From contig NZ_FQWX01000005.1 of NCBI RefSeq assembly GCF_900129815.1, positions 47,392-111,391 of the forward strand: a DNA stretch of 64,000 nt, given 5' to 3'. Source of the DNA: Asaccharospora irregularis DSM 2635 (GTDB lineage: Bacteria; Bacillota; Clostridia; Peptostreptococcales; Peptostreptococcaceae). Made by a program: the position numbers and the translations under genes. Positions 1 to 8,495 of the stretch are shown here, in pieces; positions within the stretch are counted from its first letter, which is position 1; each line of letters starts with the position of its first letter. The notes under the pieces were generated by a model, which saw nothing but the letters and a program-made list of their open reading frames with translations, was not told the origin of the DNA and made no database searches.

Positions 1-249
1 CTCACCCTTAACCATTTTTATAGCTATTAATTCAGCATCTTGCATTTCTTCCTTAATTTTTTTTAAAAAACTTGGGACTTCCTCGCTTTGGACTTTATTT
101 AATTTGCCCTGTTCTTCTTTTGGTGAATCTTTTATATTAGCCTCAGGTAATAGATCATTTTCTGTATGTAATGTTACATCAATTGGCTTCACATCAAGCT
201 TTGAGTAAGTGTCTTTATTGTATGAATTATTATTTATATTATTAATCAT
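1..249 (-). CDS. Hypothetical protein, C-terminus beyond left edge
   Basis: An open frame runs from ATG at 249 to the left edge without a stop (83 codons seen). It is preceded by a good ribosome binding site, AAGGGG, about 9 bases upstream. The visible part is hydrophilic and Asn/Lys/Glu-rich, with no signal peptide or membrane segment, and becomes helix-prone near its visible end (SFLKKIKEEMQDAELIAIKM). I do not recognise the family. Codon use fits the neighbours, so I take it as a real gene of unknown function. Confidence 0.55.
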   Translation of the reverse strand, partial: MINNINNNSYNKDTYSKLDVKPIDVTLHTENDLLPEANIKDSPKEEQGKLNKVQSEEVPSFLKKIKEEMQDAELIAIKMVKGE

Positions 250-370
250 TTATTCATTCCCCTTATATAAAATTTTGTTAAACCTAAGTTTATTTATATT
301 GTCCTATATACTATTTATCGCTTCTTTTAGCCATTTCTTTAAGTATATATAATAGAGGAATTCTCAGTAT

Positions 371-440
371 ATTGAAATTTCTAAATTTTATAAGTTGTTT
401 AAAGTTTAAGAGTAATTATAGTTTCCTAATACATAAAAAA
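371..440. repeat. Dispersed 70-bp repeat, copy 1
   Basis: This stretch matches 41912-41981 in the same orientation over 70 ungapped bases with 12 differences (58 of 70 identical). Both copies end in an A-run that leads straight into a hairpin terminator of a leftward gene. It does not look coding. Confidence 0.55.
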
Positions 441-491
441 TGCCCTATACACTAGACAGTTAGTAAAATCATCTATAATACAGGACATTTT
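437..491 (-). terminator. Probable terminator of the glutathione peroxidase locus
   Basis: On the minus strand an imperfect inverted repeat (AAAATGTCCTGTAT pairing with the ATAGGGCATTTT side) is followed by a T-rich tail. It lies downstream of the leftward peroxidase gene and its remnant. The loop is long, so confidence is moderate. Confidence 0.4.
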
Positions 492-535
492 ATATAGCTT
501 TATATATCTATTTTAAAATATAGCCATTTAATTAT

Positions 536-857
536 TTATTTTTTAAGTAACTCTTCTATCTTCGCTTCTATTTTTTCAGGTTCTTCAGTTGGAGCAAATC
601 TAGCTACAACATTTCCATCTTTATCAACTAAAAATTTAGTAAAGTTCCATTTTATATCATCGTTGCTAGTTTCAAATCCCAGCTTTGAAAGTTTATCATA
701 AAATTCCATTGATGATTTATCCTCTGTAGCACTAGGAGCTTCTTTTTTTAAGAACTTATATAATTCATGTGCACTTTCGCCATTTACATCTATTTTCCCA
801 AATGTTTTAAAACTTGTTCCATATTTTAATTTACAGAAGTTAGATAATTTGTATTTT
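536..857 (-). pseudogene. Glutathione peroxidase paralogue, C-terminal remnant
   Basis: The frame encodes the last two thirds of a second glutathione peroxidase: it aligns from the N-F-C-K region (fragment SNFCKLKYGTSFKTFGKID) through [20 protein letters not shown] to the end. It has no start codon and lacks the catalytic Cys and Gln segments. It lies immediately downstream of the intact gene at 862-1344, in the same direction but another frame. It carries an insertion of roughly 20 residues relative to that gene, so it is a diverged paralogue and not a fresh duplicate. The layout suggests a former tandem pair in which a deletion removed the 5' part of the second gene. Confidence 0.8.
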
Positions 858-861
858 ACAT

Positions 862-1344
862 TTATTGATTTTTAAGCAGTTTTTCTATATCTTTCTTTAT
901 TTTTAGAGGTGACACTGTAGGTGCGTATCTTTTAACTACATTTCCTTCAGAATCTATTAAAAACTTTGTGAAATTCCACTTTATTTCTTTACCTAATATT
1001 GATTTTGTTTGCTCTTTTAAGTAATTGTATAATGGATGGGCATTACTGCCATTTACATCTATTTTCTCAAACATATTAAATGTAACGCCATAATTTATTT
1101 GGCAAAAACTATTTATTTCATCATTGCTACCAGAATCCTGATTAGCAAACTGATTGCATGGGAAACCTAAAATTTCAAAACCTTTTTCTTTGTACTCTTT
1201 GTACAAAGCTTCTAAATCCTTAAACTGAGGAGTTAGACCACATTTACTAGCAGTATTGACAACCAAAACTACTTTTCCTTTATACTCATCCATGCTTACT
1301 AGTTGTTTGTTCATTTTTACTGCCTCGAAATCATAAAAGTTCAT
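862..1344 (-). CDS. Glutathione peroxidase family thiol peroxidase
   Basis: A thioredoxin-fold peroxidase of 160 residues, the usual length of the bacterial family, reducing hydroperoxides in the cytoplasm. The catalytic Cys is in [12 protein letters not shown] (about residue 35), the conserved Gln is in [10 protein letters not shown], and the Trp-Asn pair is in [11 protein letters not shown]. The active residue is coded as Cys, not as TGA selenocysteine. In anaerobic Firmicutes such enzymes usually take electrons from thioredoxin rather than glutathione, but that is family knowledge and not visible here. The start is ATG at 1344 with AGAGGG upstream. It is divergent from selO. Confidence 0.93.
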   Translation of the reverse strand: MNFYDFEAVKMNKQLVSMDEYKGKVVLVVNTASKCGLTPQFKDLEALYKEYKEKGFEILGFPCNQFANQDSGSNDEINSFCQINYGVTFNMFEKIDVNGSNAHPLYNYLKEQTKSILGKEIKWNFTKFLIDSEGNVVKRYAPTVSPLKIKKDIEKLLKNQ

Positions 1345-1495
1345 ATTTACGTTACCCTCTCTATTTCTATTAAATTTTTATTATTTATTCCCCGATTTTC
1401 CTGTATTTAATATTTACCCATAATAATGTTTAGAAAACAAAAATCATAAATAAATGTAAAAAATTTACATAATATTTATTTTTATTTAAAGAAAA

Positions 1496-1521
1496 GTTAT
1501 TCAAAATGGTTCCCTGGGTAT
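1496..1521 (+). promoter_or_regulatory. Possible SigB-type promoter for selO
   Basis: GTTATT (1496-1501) and GGGTAT (1516-1521) are 14 bases apart, which resembles the general-stress sigma B pattern (GTTT..., then GGGTAT). The site lies 85 bases upstream of selO. A perfect short palindrome, GGAAT-ATA-ATTCC (1534-1546), follows. The -35 match is imperfect. Confidence 0.3.
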
Positions 1522-1605
1522 ACTAAGTTTAAAGGAATATAATTCCCTAGAACTATAAAAAATACATTTATATATTAAAATATATTAAATTTAAAAGGAG
1601 AAAAA

Positions 1606-3093
1606 ATGACTAATAAAAAAGACTTTGTTAAAATGGGCTGGAATTTAGATAACAGCTATCTTAATTTACCTGAAATATTTTTTAGCAAAATTAATTTAAA
1701 TAAAGTAAAATCACCAGAACTAGTTATTTTCAATGATAAACTAGCAAAATCATTAGGACTAAATTCCGATGAACTTAAAAGTACTGATGGGATATCTATA
1801 CTTTCTGGAAACAAGACTATAGAAGGTGGAGCATTCATAGCTCAAGCTTATGCAGGCCATCAATTTGGCCACTTCACAATGCTTGGTGATGGCAGAGCTT
1901 TATTGATAGGTGAACAACTAGCTCCTTCGGGGGAGAGATTTGATATACAACTTAAAGGATCTGGAAGGACTCCTTATTCACGCGGTGGAGATGGTAGAGC
2001 AGTACTCGGCCCTATGCTTAGAGAATATATAATAAGCGAGGCTATGAATGCCCTTGGCATACCTACAACACGTAGCCTGGCAGTAATCAAAACCGGAGAA
2101 ACTGTGATTCGTGAAAATTTAAAACAAGGAGCAATACTAACACGTGTAGCTTCTAGCCATATCAGATTTGGTACATTTCAATATGTGGCTCAATGGGGTA
2201 ACACTGAACAGCTAAAACAACTTGCTGATTATTCAATAAAAAGGCATTTTCCATATATAAAAGATGATTCTAACAAATATATTAATCTACTAAATGAAGT
2301 GGTAAAAGCACACGCAAACCTAGTAGCTATGTGGCAAGCAGTCGGATTTATACACGGTGTTATGAATACTGATAATATGACTATTAGTGCAGAGACTATA
2401 GACTATGGACCTTGTGCATTTATGAACACTTACAAACCAGACACAGTATTTAGCTCAATAGATATTAATGGACGCTACTCATATGAAAATCAGCCTGTAA
2501 TGGCTGAATGGAATTTATGTAGATTTGCTGAAACTTTGCTTCCATTAATACAAGAAAATTTAGCCTATAGCGACCAAAAGGATATAATAAAAATAGCTCA
2601 AGATTCTGTTTCTAATTTCTCAGAAATATATTATTCTAGTTGGATATCAAAAATGAGATCAAAACTAGGAATATTCAATGAGGAGTTACAAGATAAAGCC
2701 CTTATAGAAGATTTACTTAGTATGATGGAAAAATATAACCAAGACTATACCAATACCTTTAGTTCATTAACTTTTGACAAAGATAAAAACTCAGATATGT
2801 TCAACAGTATAGAGTATAAAAATTGGCACAAACTTTGGCTAGAGAGATTAAAAAGACAGCCTGAATCAAAAGAAAAAGCACGTGATTTAATGAAAAAATC
2901 TAATCCTGTAGTAATACCAAGGAATCATTTAGTTGAGGAAGCCCTTGATTCAGCTGATAAAAATGATTTTACCCCTTTAATAAACTTAATCGATGCGGTT
3001 TCAAGACCTTATGATTATCCATATGGTGATCAAAAATACTCTATGCCACCTAAGAATTCTGACTGCAATTACAAAACTTATTGTGGAACATAA
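1606..3093 (+). CDS. selO: SelO/YdiU protein adenylyltransferase
   Basis: SelO is a pseudokinase-fold enzyme that transfers AMP from ATP to Ser/Thr/Tyr of target proteins and is linked to redox stress. The 495-residue length fits. Family landmarks are [17 protein letters not shown] (about 82-98), [20 protein letters not shown], the helix with [21 protein letters not shown], and the metal-binding segment [20 protein letters not shown]. The tail ends in YCGT, with a Cys near the end where eukaryotic SelO carries selenocysteine. The start is ATG at 1606, 9 bases after AAGGAG. It stands alone, with a possible stress promoter upstream. Confidence 0.95.
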   Translation: MTNKKDFVKMGWNLDNSYLNLPEIFFSKINLNKVKSPELVIFNDKLAKSLGLNSDELKSTDGISILSGNKTIEGGAFIAQAYAGHQFGHFTMLGDGRALLIGEQLAPSGERFDIQLKGSGRTPYSRGGDGRAVLGPMLREYIISEAMNALGIPTTRSLAVIKTGETVIRENLKQGAILTRVASSHIRFGTFQYVAQWGNTEQLKQLADYSIKRHFPYIKDDSNKYINLLNEVVKAHANLVAMWQAVGFIHGVMNTDNMTISAETIDYGPCAFMNTYKPDTVFSSIDINGRYSYENQPVMAEWNLCRFAETLLPLIQENLAYSDQKDIIKIAQDSVSNFSEIYYSSWISKMRSKLGIFNEELQDKALIEDLLSMMEKYNQDYTNTFSSLTFDKDKNSDMFNSIEYKNWHKLWLERLKRQPESKEKARDLMKKSNPVVIPRNHLVEEALDSADKNDFTPLINLIDAVSRPYDYPYGDQKYSMPPKNSDCNYKTYCGT

Positions 3094-3155
3094 TATAAAT
3101 TTTATAAAGCTATATAACCCTTTAATATAAATTAAAATATGATAGAATATAAAGA

Positions 3156-3190
3156 TAATCTCCTCTACTCTATAAAAGTATTGGAGATTA
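3156..3190 (+). promoter_or_regulatory. Stem-loop in the leader of the MATE gene
   Basis: TAATCTCC (3156-3163) and GGAGATTA (3183-3190) form a perfect 8-bp stem with a 19-base loop, 31 bases before the MATE start. No T-run follows immediately, so it looks more like a leader structure or operator than a terminator. It matches no riboswitch that I recognise. Confidence 0.35.
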
Positions 3191-3221
3191 AATTTTATAT
3201 TCGGGGTGTAAAACAGACAAT

Positions 3222-4565
3222 ATGGGGAAGAACTTAATAGATGGAAAAATAGGGGAATCTTTAATAATTTTTAGTTTACCAATGATTTTAGGAAATATGC
3301 TTCAACAATTGTATAATGTTGCTGATACTTTGATTGTAGGAAAAACAATAGGTGCTACAGCTCTCTCTGCTGTTGGTTCTTCTTATGCACTTATGGTGCT
3401 TCTAACTTCGATAATTCTAGGTCTATGTATGGGAAGCAGTGTTGTTTTTTCTCAGCTTTATGGAGCAAAAAAGATAGACGATATGAAAACAAGTATTTTT
3501 AATTCTTTTTTATTTATACTTTTTGTTTCAATAGCAATAAATTTAATATCTTTTTTACTATTAGAAAAATTTATAATCTGGCTTAATATTCCTGACAAAG
3601 CAGTCGAATTTACTAGAGAATATCTCAAAGTTATTTTTATCGGTATCACATTTGTATATATCTATAATTTTTTAGCATCAATACTCAGAAGTATAGGAAA
3701 TACTATTGTTCCACTTATTTTCCTCGCTCTATCAGCTATAACTAATATTATCTTAGATATTGTATTTATTGTGTATTTTGATATGGGAGTTTCAGGTGCA
3801 GCTTGGGCAACTGTAATCTCACAGATAATATCTGCTCTAAGTATTACCTTGTACTCTTTCTTTAAAATAAAACAGCTATTTCCAAGCAAAAAACATATGT
3901 ATTACAGCAAAACACTATTAAATCTTATAGTAAATAACTCTATATTAACAGCAATTCAACAATCTATTATGAACCTTGGAATTTTAATGGTACAAGGACT
4001 CGTAAATAGCTTTGGATTTGCAGCAAGCGCCGCTTTTGCAGCAGTTGTAAAAATTGATGCATTTGCATATATGCCAGCCCAAGATTTTGGAAATGCATTT
4101 TCAACCTTTGTAGCCCAAAATTACGGTGCCAAAAAATCAGATAGAATAGACGCTGGCTTCAAAATAGCCATGAAAATCTCAGTACTGTTTTGTCTTCTCT
4201 CTTCAGCATGTGTTTATGTCTTTGCAAAACCTTTAATGTTGATGTTTGTAAAGGCAGAAGAAATTGAAATTATCAATATAGGTATACAGTACTTACACAT
4301 AGAAGGTTTATTCTATGTTGGAATCGGTATTCTTTTCCTATTATATGGACTATATCGAGGACTAGGTAAATCTATGATGTCAATTATATTAACCGTAATT
4401 TCTCTTGGGAGTAGGGTCGCTCTAGCATATACACTATCATCTATACCTGCTTTAAATATGAATGGAATTTGGTATTCTGTTCCTATCGGCTGGGCATTAG
4501 CTGATGTATTTGGACTATGGCTTTACCATAAGAAAAAAGATGATCTTATTAACAATCTTAACTAA
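3222..4565 (+). CDS. MATE family multidrug efflux transporter
   Basis: An inner-membrane Na+/H+-coupled exporter of drugs and other cations. The 447 residues show two homologous halves with about 12 membrane segments. The N-terminus is typical of the NorM/DinF-like group (PMILGNMLQQLYNVADTLIV), and the family motif around residues 60-85 (LGLCMGSSVVFSQLYGAKK) is present. The second half carries the matching AQNYGAKKSDRI motif. The substrate cannot be told. A weak GGGG lies about 15 bases upstream of ATG 3222. A 5' leader hairpin and a terminator downstream show a single-gene transcript. Confidence 0.92.
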   Translation: MGKNLIDGKIGESLIIFSLPMILGNMLQQLYNVADTLIVGKTIGATALSAVGSSYALMVLLTSIILGLCMGSSVVFSQLYGAKKIDDMKTSIFNSFLFILFVSIAINLISFLLLEKFIIWLNIPDKAVEFTREYLKVIFIGITFVYIYNFLASILRSIGNTIVPLIFLALSAITNIILDIVFIVYFDMGVSGAAWATVISQIISALSITLYSFFKIKQLFPSKKHMYYSKTLLNLIVNNSILTAIQQSIMNLGILMVQGLVNSFGFAASAAFAAVVKIDAFAYMPAQDFGNAFSTFVAQNYGAKKSDRIDAGFKIAMKISVLFCLLSSACVYVFAKPLMLMFVKAEEIEIINIGIQYLHIEGLFYVGIGILFLLYGLYRGLGKSMMSIILTVISLGSRVALAYTLSSIPALNMNGIWYSVPIGWALADVFGLWLYHKKKDDLINNLN

Positions 4566-4580
4566 ATAATTTGATATAAG

Positions 4581-4620
4581 AACAGTCTTCCAATTTTATT
4601 ATTTGGCAAGGCTGTTTTTA
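4581..4620 (+). terminator. Rho-independent terminator of the MATE gene
   Basis: AACAGTCTTCCAA pairs, with a bulge, with TTGGCAAGGCTGTT and is followed by TTTTTA, 16 bases after the MATE stop codon. Confidence 0.75.
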
Positions 4621-4791
4621 TATTTTTCTATATAAAACATAACAGTAACTCTTAAGTACGTGATCAAAATATGTGTCAAGATGTTTTTTTTGTTGATTTA
4701 TGATGATATTTGTTTATAATAAATATAGTCACAGTATTAAACTTTGGAAGAATGTTTCAAATTTAAAAATCGTAAATTAAAGGAGACTTAT

Positions 4792-5526
4792 ATGGAAAAT
4801 ATATATTATTTTTTTAGAGGTAATCCAGACATAAATAATTTTATTGTGTTTGGTAGGATACATTTGTTTATATTATTTATAGCCTTACTTGGTATTTTCA
4901 TTATGTTTAGAAATAAATCTGAGAATAGAAAATTAGAATTGTTTATGGGTTATATTTTAGTTCTACAACAAGTATCTTTATATGTATGGTATTTTACAAG
5001 CAATTATAACTTGCTAAAAGAAGGATTACCTTTTTATCATTGTAGAGTAGCAATCATATTTATAGCTTTAGGGTTAATTTTAAACAAAGAAAAAATCATG
5101 AAAATAGGATCATATTTGGGTATATTCGGATCAATACTTGCACTATTGTTCCCAGTTTTGGATCCATTTTCTTTCCCACACATAACTCAGTTTTCCTTTT
5201 TTATAGGTCATTTATTTTTACTATGGGGATCTGTTTATTTGCTATTTATAAAAAGTGTAGGTATGACTGAATTAGACTTTAAGAAGTCGTTGACATTTAT
5301 TAATGTTTACCATTTTTCTATGTTAATATTAAATAAAATTCTTAAATCAAACTATGCATATATGGCTGCCTCACCTATTTCAATTGGAAGGGGATTAAAT
5401 CACTCTATCTATGCTTTAATAGTAATCATGCTATTTAACATATTAATAAGTATAGAGTATACTGTTGTAAAATTTAATAATAAAGTAAAATCGCAAAACC
5501 AAATATCATTAGCTACTTTAGATTAA
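4792..5526 (+). CDS. YwaF/TIGR02206 family integral membrane protein
   Basis: A 244-residue protein with six or seven hydrophobic segments. Features of the TIGR02206 (YwaF, TP0381) group are the His/Arg motif LPFYHCRVA near the third segment and the GSVYLLF, MAASPISIGRGLNHSIYAL region. The function of the family is unknown. An open frame reaches back to a TTG at 4744, but AAAGGAG at 4779-4785 sits 6 bases before ATG 4792, so I start there. It is monocistronic, with a clear terminator. Confidence 0.85.
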   Translation: MENIYYFFRGNPDINNFIVFGRIHLFILFIALLGIFIMFRNKSENRKLELFMGYILVLQQVSLYVWYFTSNYNLLKEGLPFYHCRVAIIFIALGLILNKEKIMKIGSYLGIFGSILALLFPVLDPFSFPHITQFSFFIGHLFLLWGSVYLLFIKSVGMTELDFKKSLTFINVYHFSMLILNKILKSNYAYMAASPISIGRGLNHSIYALIVIMLFNILISIEYTVVKFNNKVKSQNQISLATLD

Positions 5527-5547
5527 CGTATTTCAATTATTTATAGC

Positions 5548-5594
5548 AAAACTCCTTTATAGAAATATTAAAATATACCATAAAGGAGTTTTTT
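5548..5594 (+). terminator. Rho-independent terminator
   Basis: AAAACTCCTTTAT and ATAAAGGAGTTTTTT form a perfect stem of 13 bp with a T-tail, just after the YwaF-type gene. By symmetry it may also serve the convergent gene at 5619. Confidence 0.88.
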
Positions 5595-5618
5595 ATCTTA
5601 TGATCCATAATTTCAATA

Positions 5619-6494
5619 CTATAGACTCTTCTCAATATCTTGAAGTTCATTAATATTCTCTATTATCATACTTATATGATAATTGTATACTGGGCTTATA
5701 TCATCTTTTATCTCTATATCATTAGCCAGTTCGTTGTACAAATCCTTGGATTTAACATAATTTTCTTTGTTCAAATAACACTTATCCTTCATGTGTTCTA
5801 GAACCTGCAAATGCATATATATTTGCTTACATATCTTTATTGTTCTATTTATTTCCTTATTATCTATCTCATCATTGCTATACTGAAGTTCATCTAAAAA
5901 ATTTTTATATAATGCCTCCAACTTAGTGATTTCCCCCTTAAGATATGCTATGTCTATAGGTATGCCTCTTTCTATTTCACTTTTTAGTATTTTTATCGAT
6001 GTATTTTCTATTACTTTGATTTCATTATATATCTCATGTAGATAATTTGGTCTGTAAATAAGGTAATTAACACCCACACCCACTATAACTCCTATCGAAG
6101 TGTCTATTATCCTATGAATGGAATAGTAGACAGGATCTGCCGTGCCTATACCTAAGTGTATTGCACAGTATACTACGCAAGCTATTGTTATTGACTTATT
6201 TATATTCAAAGTATTGCAGGTGTATATAGTTATTATTATTCCTATACATGATAATAAAGGATCACCGGGACGTATAAGAGCAAACAGAAAACCTATTACC
6301 CCACCAATCAACGTACCCTTTAATCTATTCAGCCCTACTGTCAATGAACCCTTAACTGTTGCTTGCATACAAACTACACAGGCTATTGCTGCATAGAACG
6401 TTTTGTCTAGTATATTTAAATACCCTATTAAAACACAAATCAATACCCCTATCCCAGTTTTTATGTTTCTCATTCCGGGCCTACGAAGCTTCAA
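5619..6494 (-). CDS. Aromatic acid exporter (FUSC/ArAE_1) family protein
   Basis: 291 residues: five or six membrane segments in the first 150 residues (KTGIGVLICVLIGYLNIL, FYAAIACVVCMQATVKGS, the glycine-rich GTLIGGVIGFLFALI) followed by a cytoplasmic coiled-coil tail. This is the layout of the Firmicute aromatic-acid-exporter/FUSC family. The RPGDPLL and HRIIDTSIGVIVGVGVNYLI segments are typical. Substrates are unknown. It starts at TTG 6494 with a strong GGAGGTGG site 7 bases upstream. A second member of the family is at 27993-28967. Confidence 0.85.
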   Translation of the reverse strand: MKLRRPGMRNIKTGIGVLICVLIGYLNILDKTFYAAIACVVCMQATVKGSLTVGLNRLKGTLIGGVIGFLFALIRPGDPLLSCIGIIITIYTCNTLNINKSITIACVVYCAIHLGIGTADPVYYSIHRIIDTSIGVIVGVGVNYLIYRPNYLHEIYNEIKVIENTSIKILKSEIERGIPIDIAYLKGEITKLEALYKNFLDELQYSNDEIDNKEINRTIKICKQIYMHLQVLEHMKDKCYLNKENYVKSKDLYNELANDIEIKDDISPVYNYHISMIIENINELQDIEKSL

Positions 6495-6581
6495 AATACC
6501 ACCTCCTAATACTGATTATATATAAATATATCATAATTTTAGTTATATTCATATTTTTATTGATAACTAAAATTATAAAAA

Positions 6582-6623
6582 ACAAAAGTGAGCTGTGCAA
6601 TAATTGCAACAGCTCACTTTTGT
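6582..6623 (-). terminator. Terminator of trxA
   Basis: A perfect 15-bp stem (ACAAAAGTGAGCTGT with its complement) and a 12-base loop. On the minus strand it is followed by TTTTTTATAA. It lies just downstream of trxA. Confidence 0.9.
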
Positions 6624-6656
6624 TTTAGTATTTAATCTATGTCAACTTTATACTAA

Positions 6657-6971
6657 TTATAATTGTTCGCTTATTTTAGATCTTAAGCTTTCTTTAGGCA
6701 TGAATCCTACCATTTTATCTACAACTTCTCCATTTTTGAATACCAACATAGTTGGAACTGTATTTATGCCATAAGTTCTAGCTAATTCTAAACTTTGGTC
6801 TATGTCTACCTTAAAGAAGTTTGCATTGTCACCCATCTCATTGCTTAAATCCTCAAATACCGGTGCTAACATTTTACAAGGTCCACACCAACTTGCAAAG
6901 AAATCAACTACTATAACTCCCTCTTTATTTATTTCTTCATTGAAACTATTATCATTAAGTATTTGTACCAT
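6657..6971 (-). CDS. trxA: Thioredoxin
   Basis: A 104-residue disulfide reductase with the redox motif WCGPCK (about residue 29), the cis-Pro in TVPTMLVF and the conserved VDIDQSLELA segment. It donates electrons to peroxidases and reductases in the cytoplasm. An in-frame ATG exists 15 bases further upstream (6986), but GGAGGG lies between the two and is placed for ATG 6971, which also gives the standard length. A CRP/FNR-like palindrome lies about 80 bp upstream. Confidence 0.95.
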   Translation of the reverse strand: MVQILNDNSFNEEINKEGVIVVDFFASWCGPCKMLAPVFEDLSNEMGDNANFFKVDIDQSLELARTYGINTVPTMLVFKNGEVVDKMVGFMPKESLRSKISEQL

Positions 6972-7051
6972 CCTTATTCCCTCCATACATTCTTATTAAT
7001 CAGTTATCTATCTGATATATTTATATTTTACAATAATCTATTTTTTTATTC

Positions 7052-7066
7052 TGTGACAAGGTCACA
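7052..7066 (-). promoter_or_regulatory. CRP/FNR-like palindrome upstream of trxA
   Basis: TGTGACAAGGTCACA is a perfect 6-3-6 inverted repeat. On the minus strand its right arm overlaps TTGTCA, a possible -35, with TATTGT 18 bases further on. The arms (TGTGA/TCACA) match those of the site in front of asrA, but the spacing is one base shorter. Confidence 0.45.
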
Positions 7067-7112
7067 TAACCTAATTTTTTTCAAAATAAATATAATTTCG
7101 TTGTAATTAAAA

Positions 7113-7146
7113 AATAAGTCACTACTTTTTGATGTAGTGACTTATT
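7113..7146 (-). terminator. Terminator of the flavodoxin operon
   Basis: AATAAGTCACTAC and its exact complement form a 13-bp stem with an 8-base loop. It lies 5 bases beyond the flavodoxin stop and is followed by T-rich sequence on the minus strand. Confidence 0.85.
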
Positions 7147-7150
7147 CTAT

Positions 7151-7582
7151 CTAAATACTTGCTAGTTTTTTTCCAAGTTTTTTTAATTCATCTAAAACAG
7201 TATCATCAGGTGCTTCTTGGCAAATTAATCCTTTGCCATCAACAAGATTAGCTCCTGCACTTGTCATTCTTTCTTCCCAGTTTCGCATCCATTCTCCATC
7301 TCCCCATCCATATGAGCCAAATAGAGCAATATTTTTGCCAGATACAAATTTTTCTACCTCCTGGACAAAAGGTTCCATTTCACTTTCCTCTAGTTCTTCT
7401 ACCCCCATAGAAGGGCATCCCATTGCAAAACCTGTCGCCTCCTTTAAATCTTCAAACGATACCTTCGAAACTTCAAGCACTTCTGGTTGCTTTCCAGCCT
7501 CCTCAATACCTTTGGCAATAGCATCTGCCATAGCTTCAGTGTTTCCTGTTTGTGACCAATATGCTACAATAACTTTACTCAT
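7151..7582 (-). CDS. Flavodoxin
   Basis: A 143-residue short-chain flavodoxin: the FMN phosphate loop SQTGNTEAMA at residues 10-19, the isoalloxazine loops MGCPSMGVEELEES and FGSYGWGDGEWMRNW. It carries low-potential electrons in place of ferredoxin, usually when iron is scarce. RBS AGGAGGGG lies upstream of ATG 7582. It is second in an operon after a DUF3793 gene (gap 11 bases) with a Fur-like box in front, which fits iron-dependent expression (inference). Confidence 0.95.
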   Translation of the reverse strand: MSKVIVAYWSQTGNTEAMADAIAKGIEEAGKQPEVLEVSKVSFEDLKEATGFAMGCPSMGVEELEESEMEPFVQEVEKFVSGKNIALFGSYGWGDGEWMRNWEERMTSAGANLVDGKGLICQEAPDDTVLDELKKLGKKLASI

Positions 7583-7593
7583 TTTAACCCCTC

Positions 7594-8211
7594 CTAAATT
7601 GCTATTTTATTAAATTTATTTGAGTAATGAATATCTAAAATGCTTTGGATACTCATTCCTTTCACCACCATTCCAATTACAACATCTTTAGCCTTGTTGT
7701 ACTTATCAAAAAGACTTATCTTCTCTGATAGATTACTGTATACCTTCCAATATCCTGTGTATATTGAATTTTTACCATCATTTTCTATAAACCCAATAAC
7801 ATCGTCTATTGGGTAACCAAGAAGAAATCCAATCTCATGAGGAAAAACCTTTTTTTCAATCATATACTTACTATATCTTTTTGAAAATTCCTCAAGTATA
7901 TAATCAAACTCTAGCGAACTATAACCAAGTGAGTTCATAATTTCTTCTATTTTATTAGAATTTAAATAAGATAATAACTCATCCTTTATATAAAGCAAAA
8001 AGGTTGTCTTTTTATCCCTCTTGCAAATAATATGCGTTGAAATTTGTGTGCCTTTAAATGTTTCTATTACATGATTTATTTTGTCATTGTGTACAATTAA
8101 AAGATTTGAAATTTTTATTCCTGTAAGTAGTGGTGCACACTGAAGTGCTAGTTGAGACTTTAAATCTTTTCTATCCATAGGTTTAAAAATATTAAACACC
8201 TCTTGGCTCAT
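7594..8211 (-). CDS. DUF3793 family protein
   Basis: 205 residues. The segment CAPLLTGIKISNLLIV near residue 28 and the motif FPHEIGFLLGYPIDDVIGFI (about 123-142) identify the clostridial DUF3793 family. Members are often found beside flavodoxin genes and Fur boxes; their biochemical role is not known to me. The protein looks soluble, with no signal or membrane segment. It is the first gene of the two-gene unit with flavodoxin and is preceded by a plausible SigA promoter and a Fur-like box. Confidence 0.85.
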   Translation of the reverse strand: MSQEVFNIFKPMDRKDLKSQLALQCAPLLTGIKISNLLIVHNDKINHVIETFKGTQISTHIICKRDKKTTFLLYIKDELLSYLNSNKIEEIMNSLGYSSLEFDYILEEFSKRYSKYMIEKKVFPHEIGFLLGYPIDDVIGFIENDGKNSIYTGYWKVYSNLSEKISLFDKYNKAKDVVIGMVVKGMSIQSILDIHYSNKFNKIAI

Positions 8212-8301
8212 AGTATTCTCCTTCCCAGTTAGTTGAAGCTAACTCAAGTTTAAAAATATAATTTCATTTTAATTAAGTAGCTCACTCTTGATTATATTTA
8301 T

Positions 8302-8330
8302 AATATATCACATCGATATTTATTTGTAAA
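8302..8330 (-). promoter_or_regulatory. SigA-type promoter of the DUF3793-flavodoxin operon
   Basis: On the minus strand TTTACA (-35, 8325-8330) and TATATT (-10, 8302-8307) are separated by exactly 17 bases, about 90 bp before the DUF3793 start. It abuts a Fur-like box. Confidence 0.5.
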
Positions 8331-8345
8331 TGATTTTAATTATCA
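8331..8345 (-). promoter_or_regulatory. Fur-like box
   Basis: On the minus strand TGATAATTAAAATCA matches the 7-1-7 Fur pattern TGATAAT-N-ATTATCA at 12 of 14 arm positions. It sits directly upstream of the -35 element of the flavodoxin operon. Confidence 0.5.
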
Positions 8346-8422
8346 TTCTTGTTTTATTTTTTTAATTTAGGGTGGAGACGTAGATTATCTAACCCAAAAT
8401 AAGTTTTATTACAAAAATAATA

Positions 8423-8464
8423 GGGATGTTGCTAGTGACTAAATTCTATCACTAGCAACATCCC
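8423..8464 (-). terminator. Terminator of carD-like gene
   Basis: A perfect 16-bp stem (GGGATGTTGCTAGTGA and its complement) with a 10-base loop and, on the minus strand, a following TATTATTTTT tail. Confidence 0.9.
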
Positions 8465-8495
8465 ACACTATTTAAAAGTATATAACTTAAATCTT

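Noticed and set aside
862..1344. Possible selenocysteine in the glutathione peroxidase
   Set aside because: The active-site codon is Cys and no in-frame TGA is read through.
6142..6628. Two overlapping plus-strand frames (84 and 89 codons)
   Set aside because: They are antisense to the aromatic acid exporter gene and have no ribosome binding site or recognisable protein.
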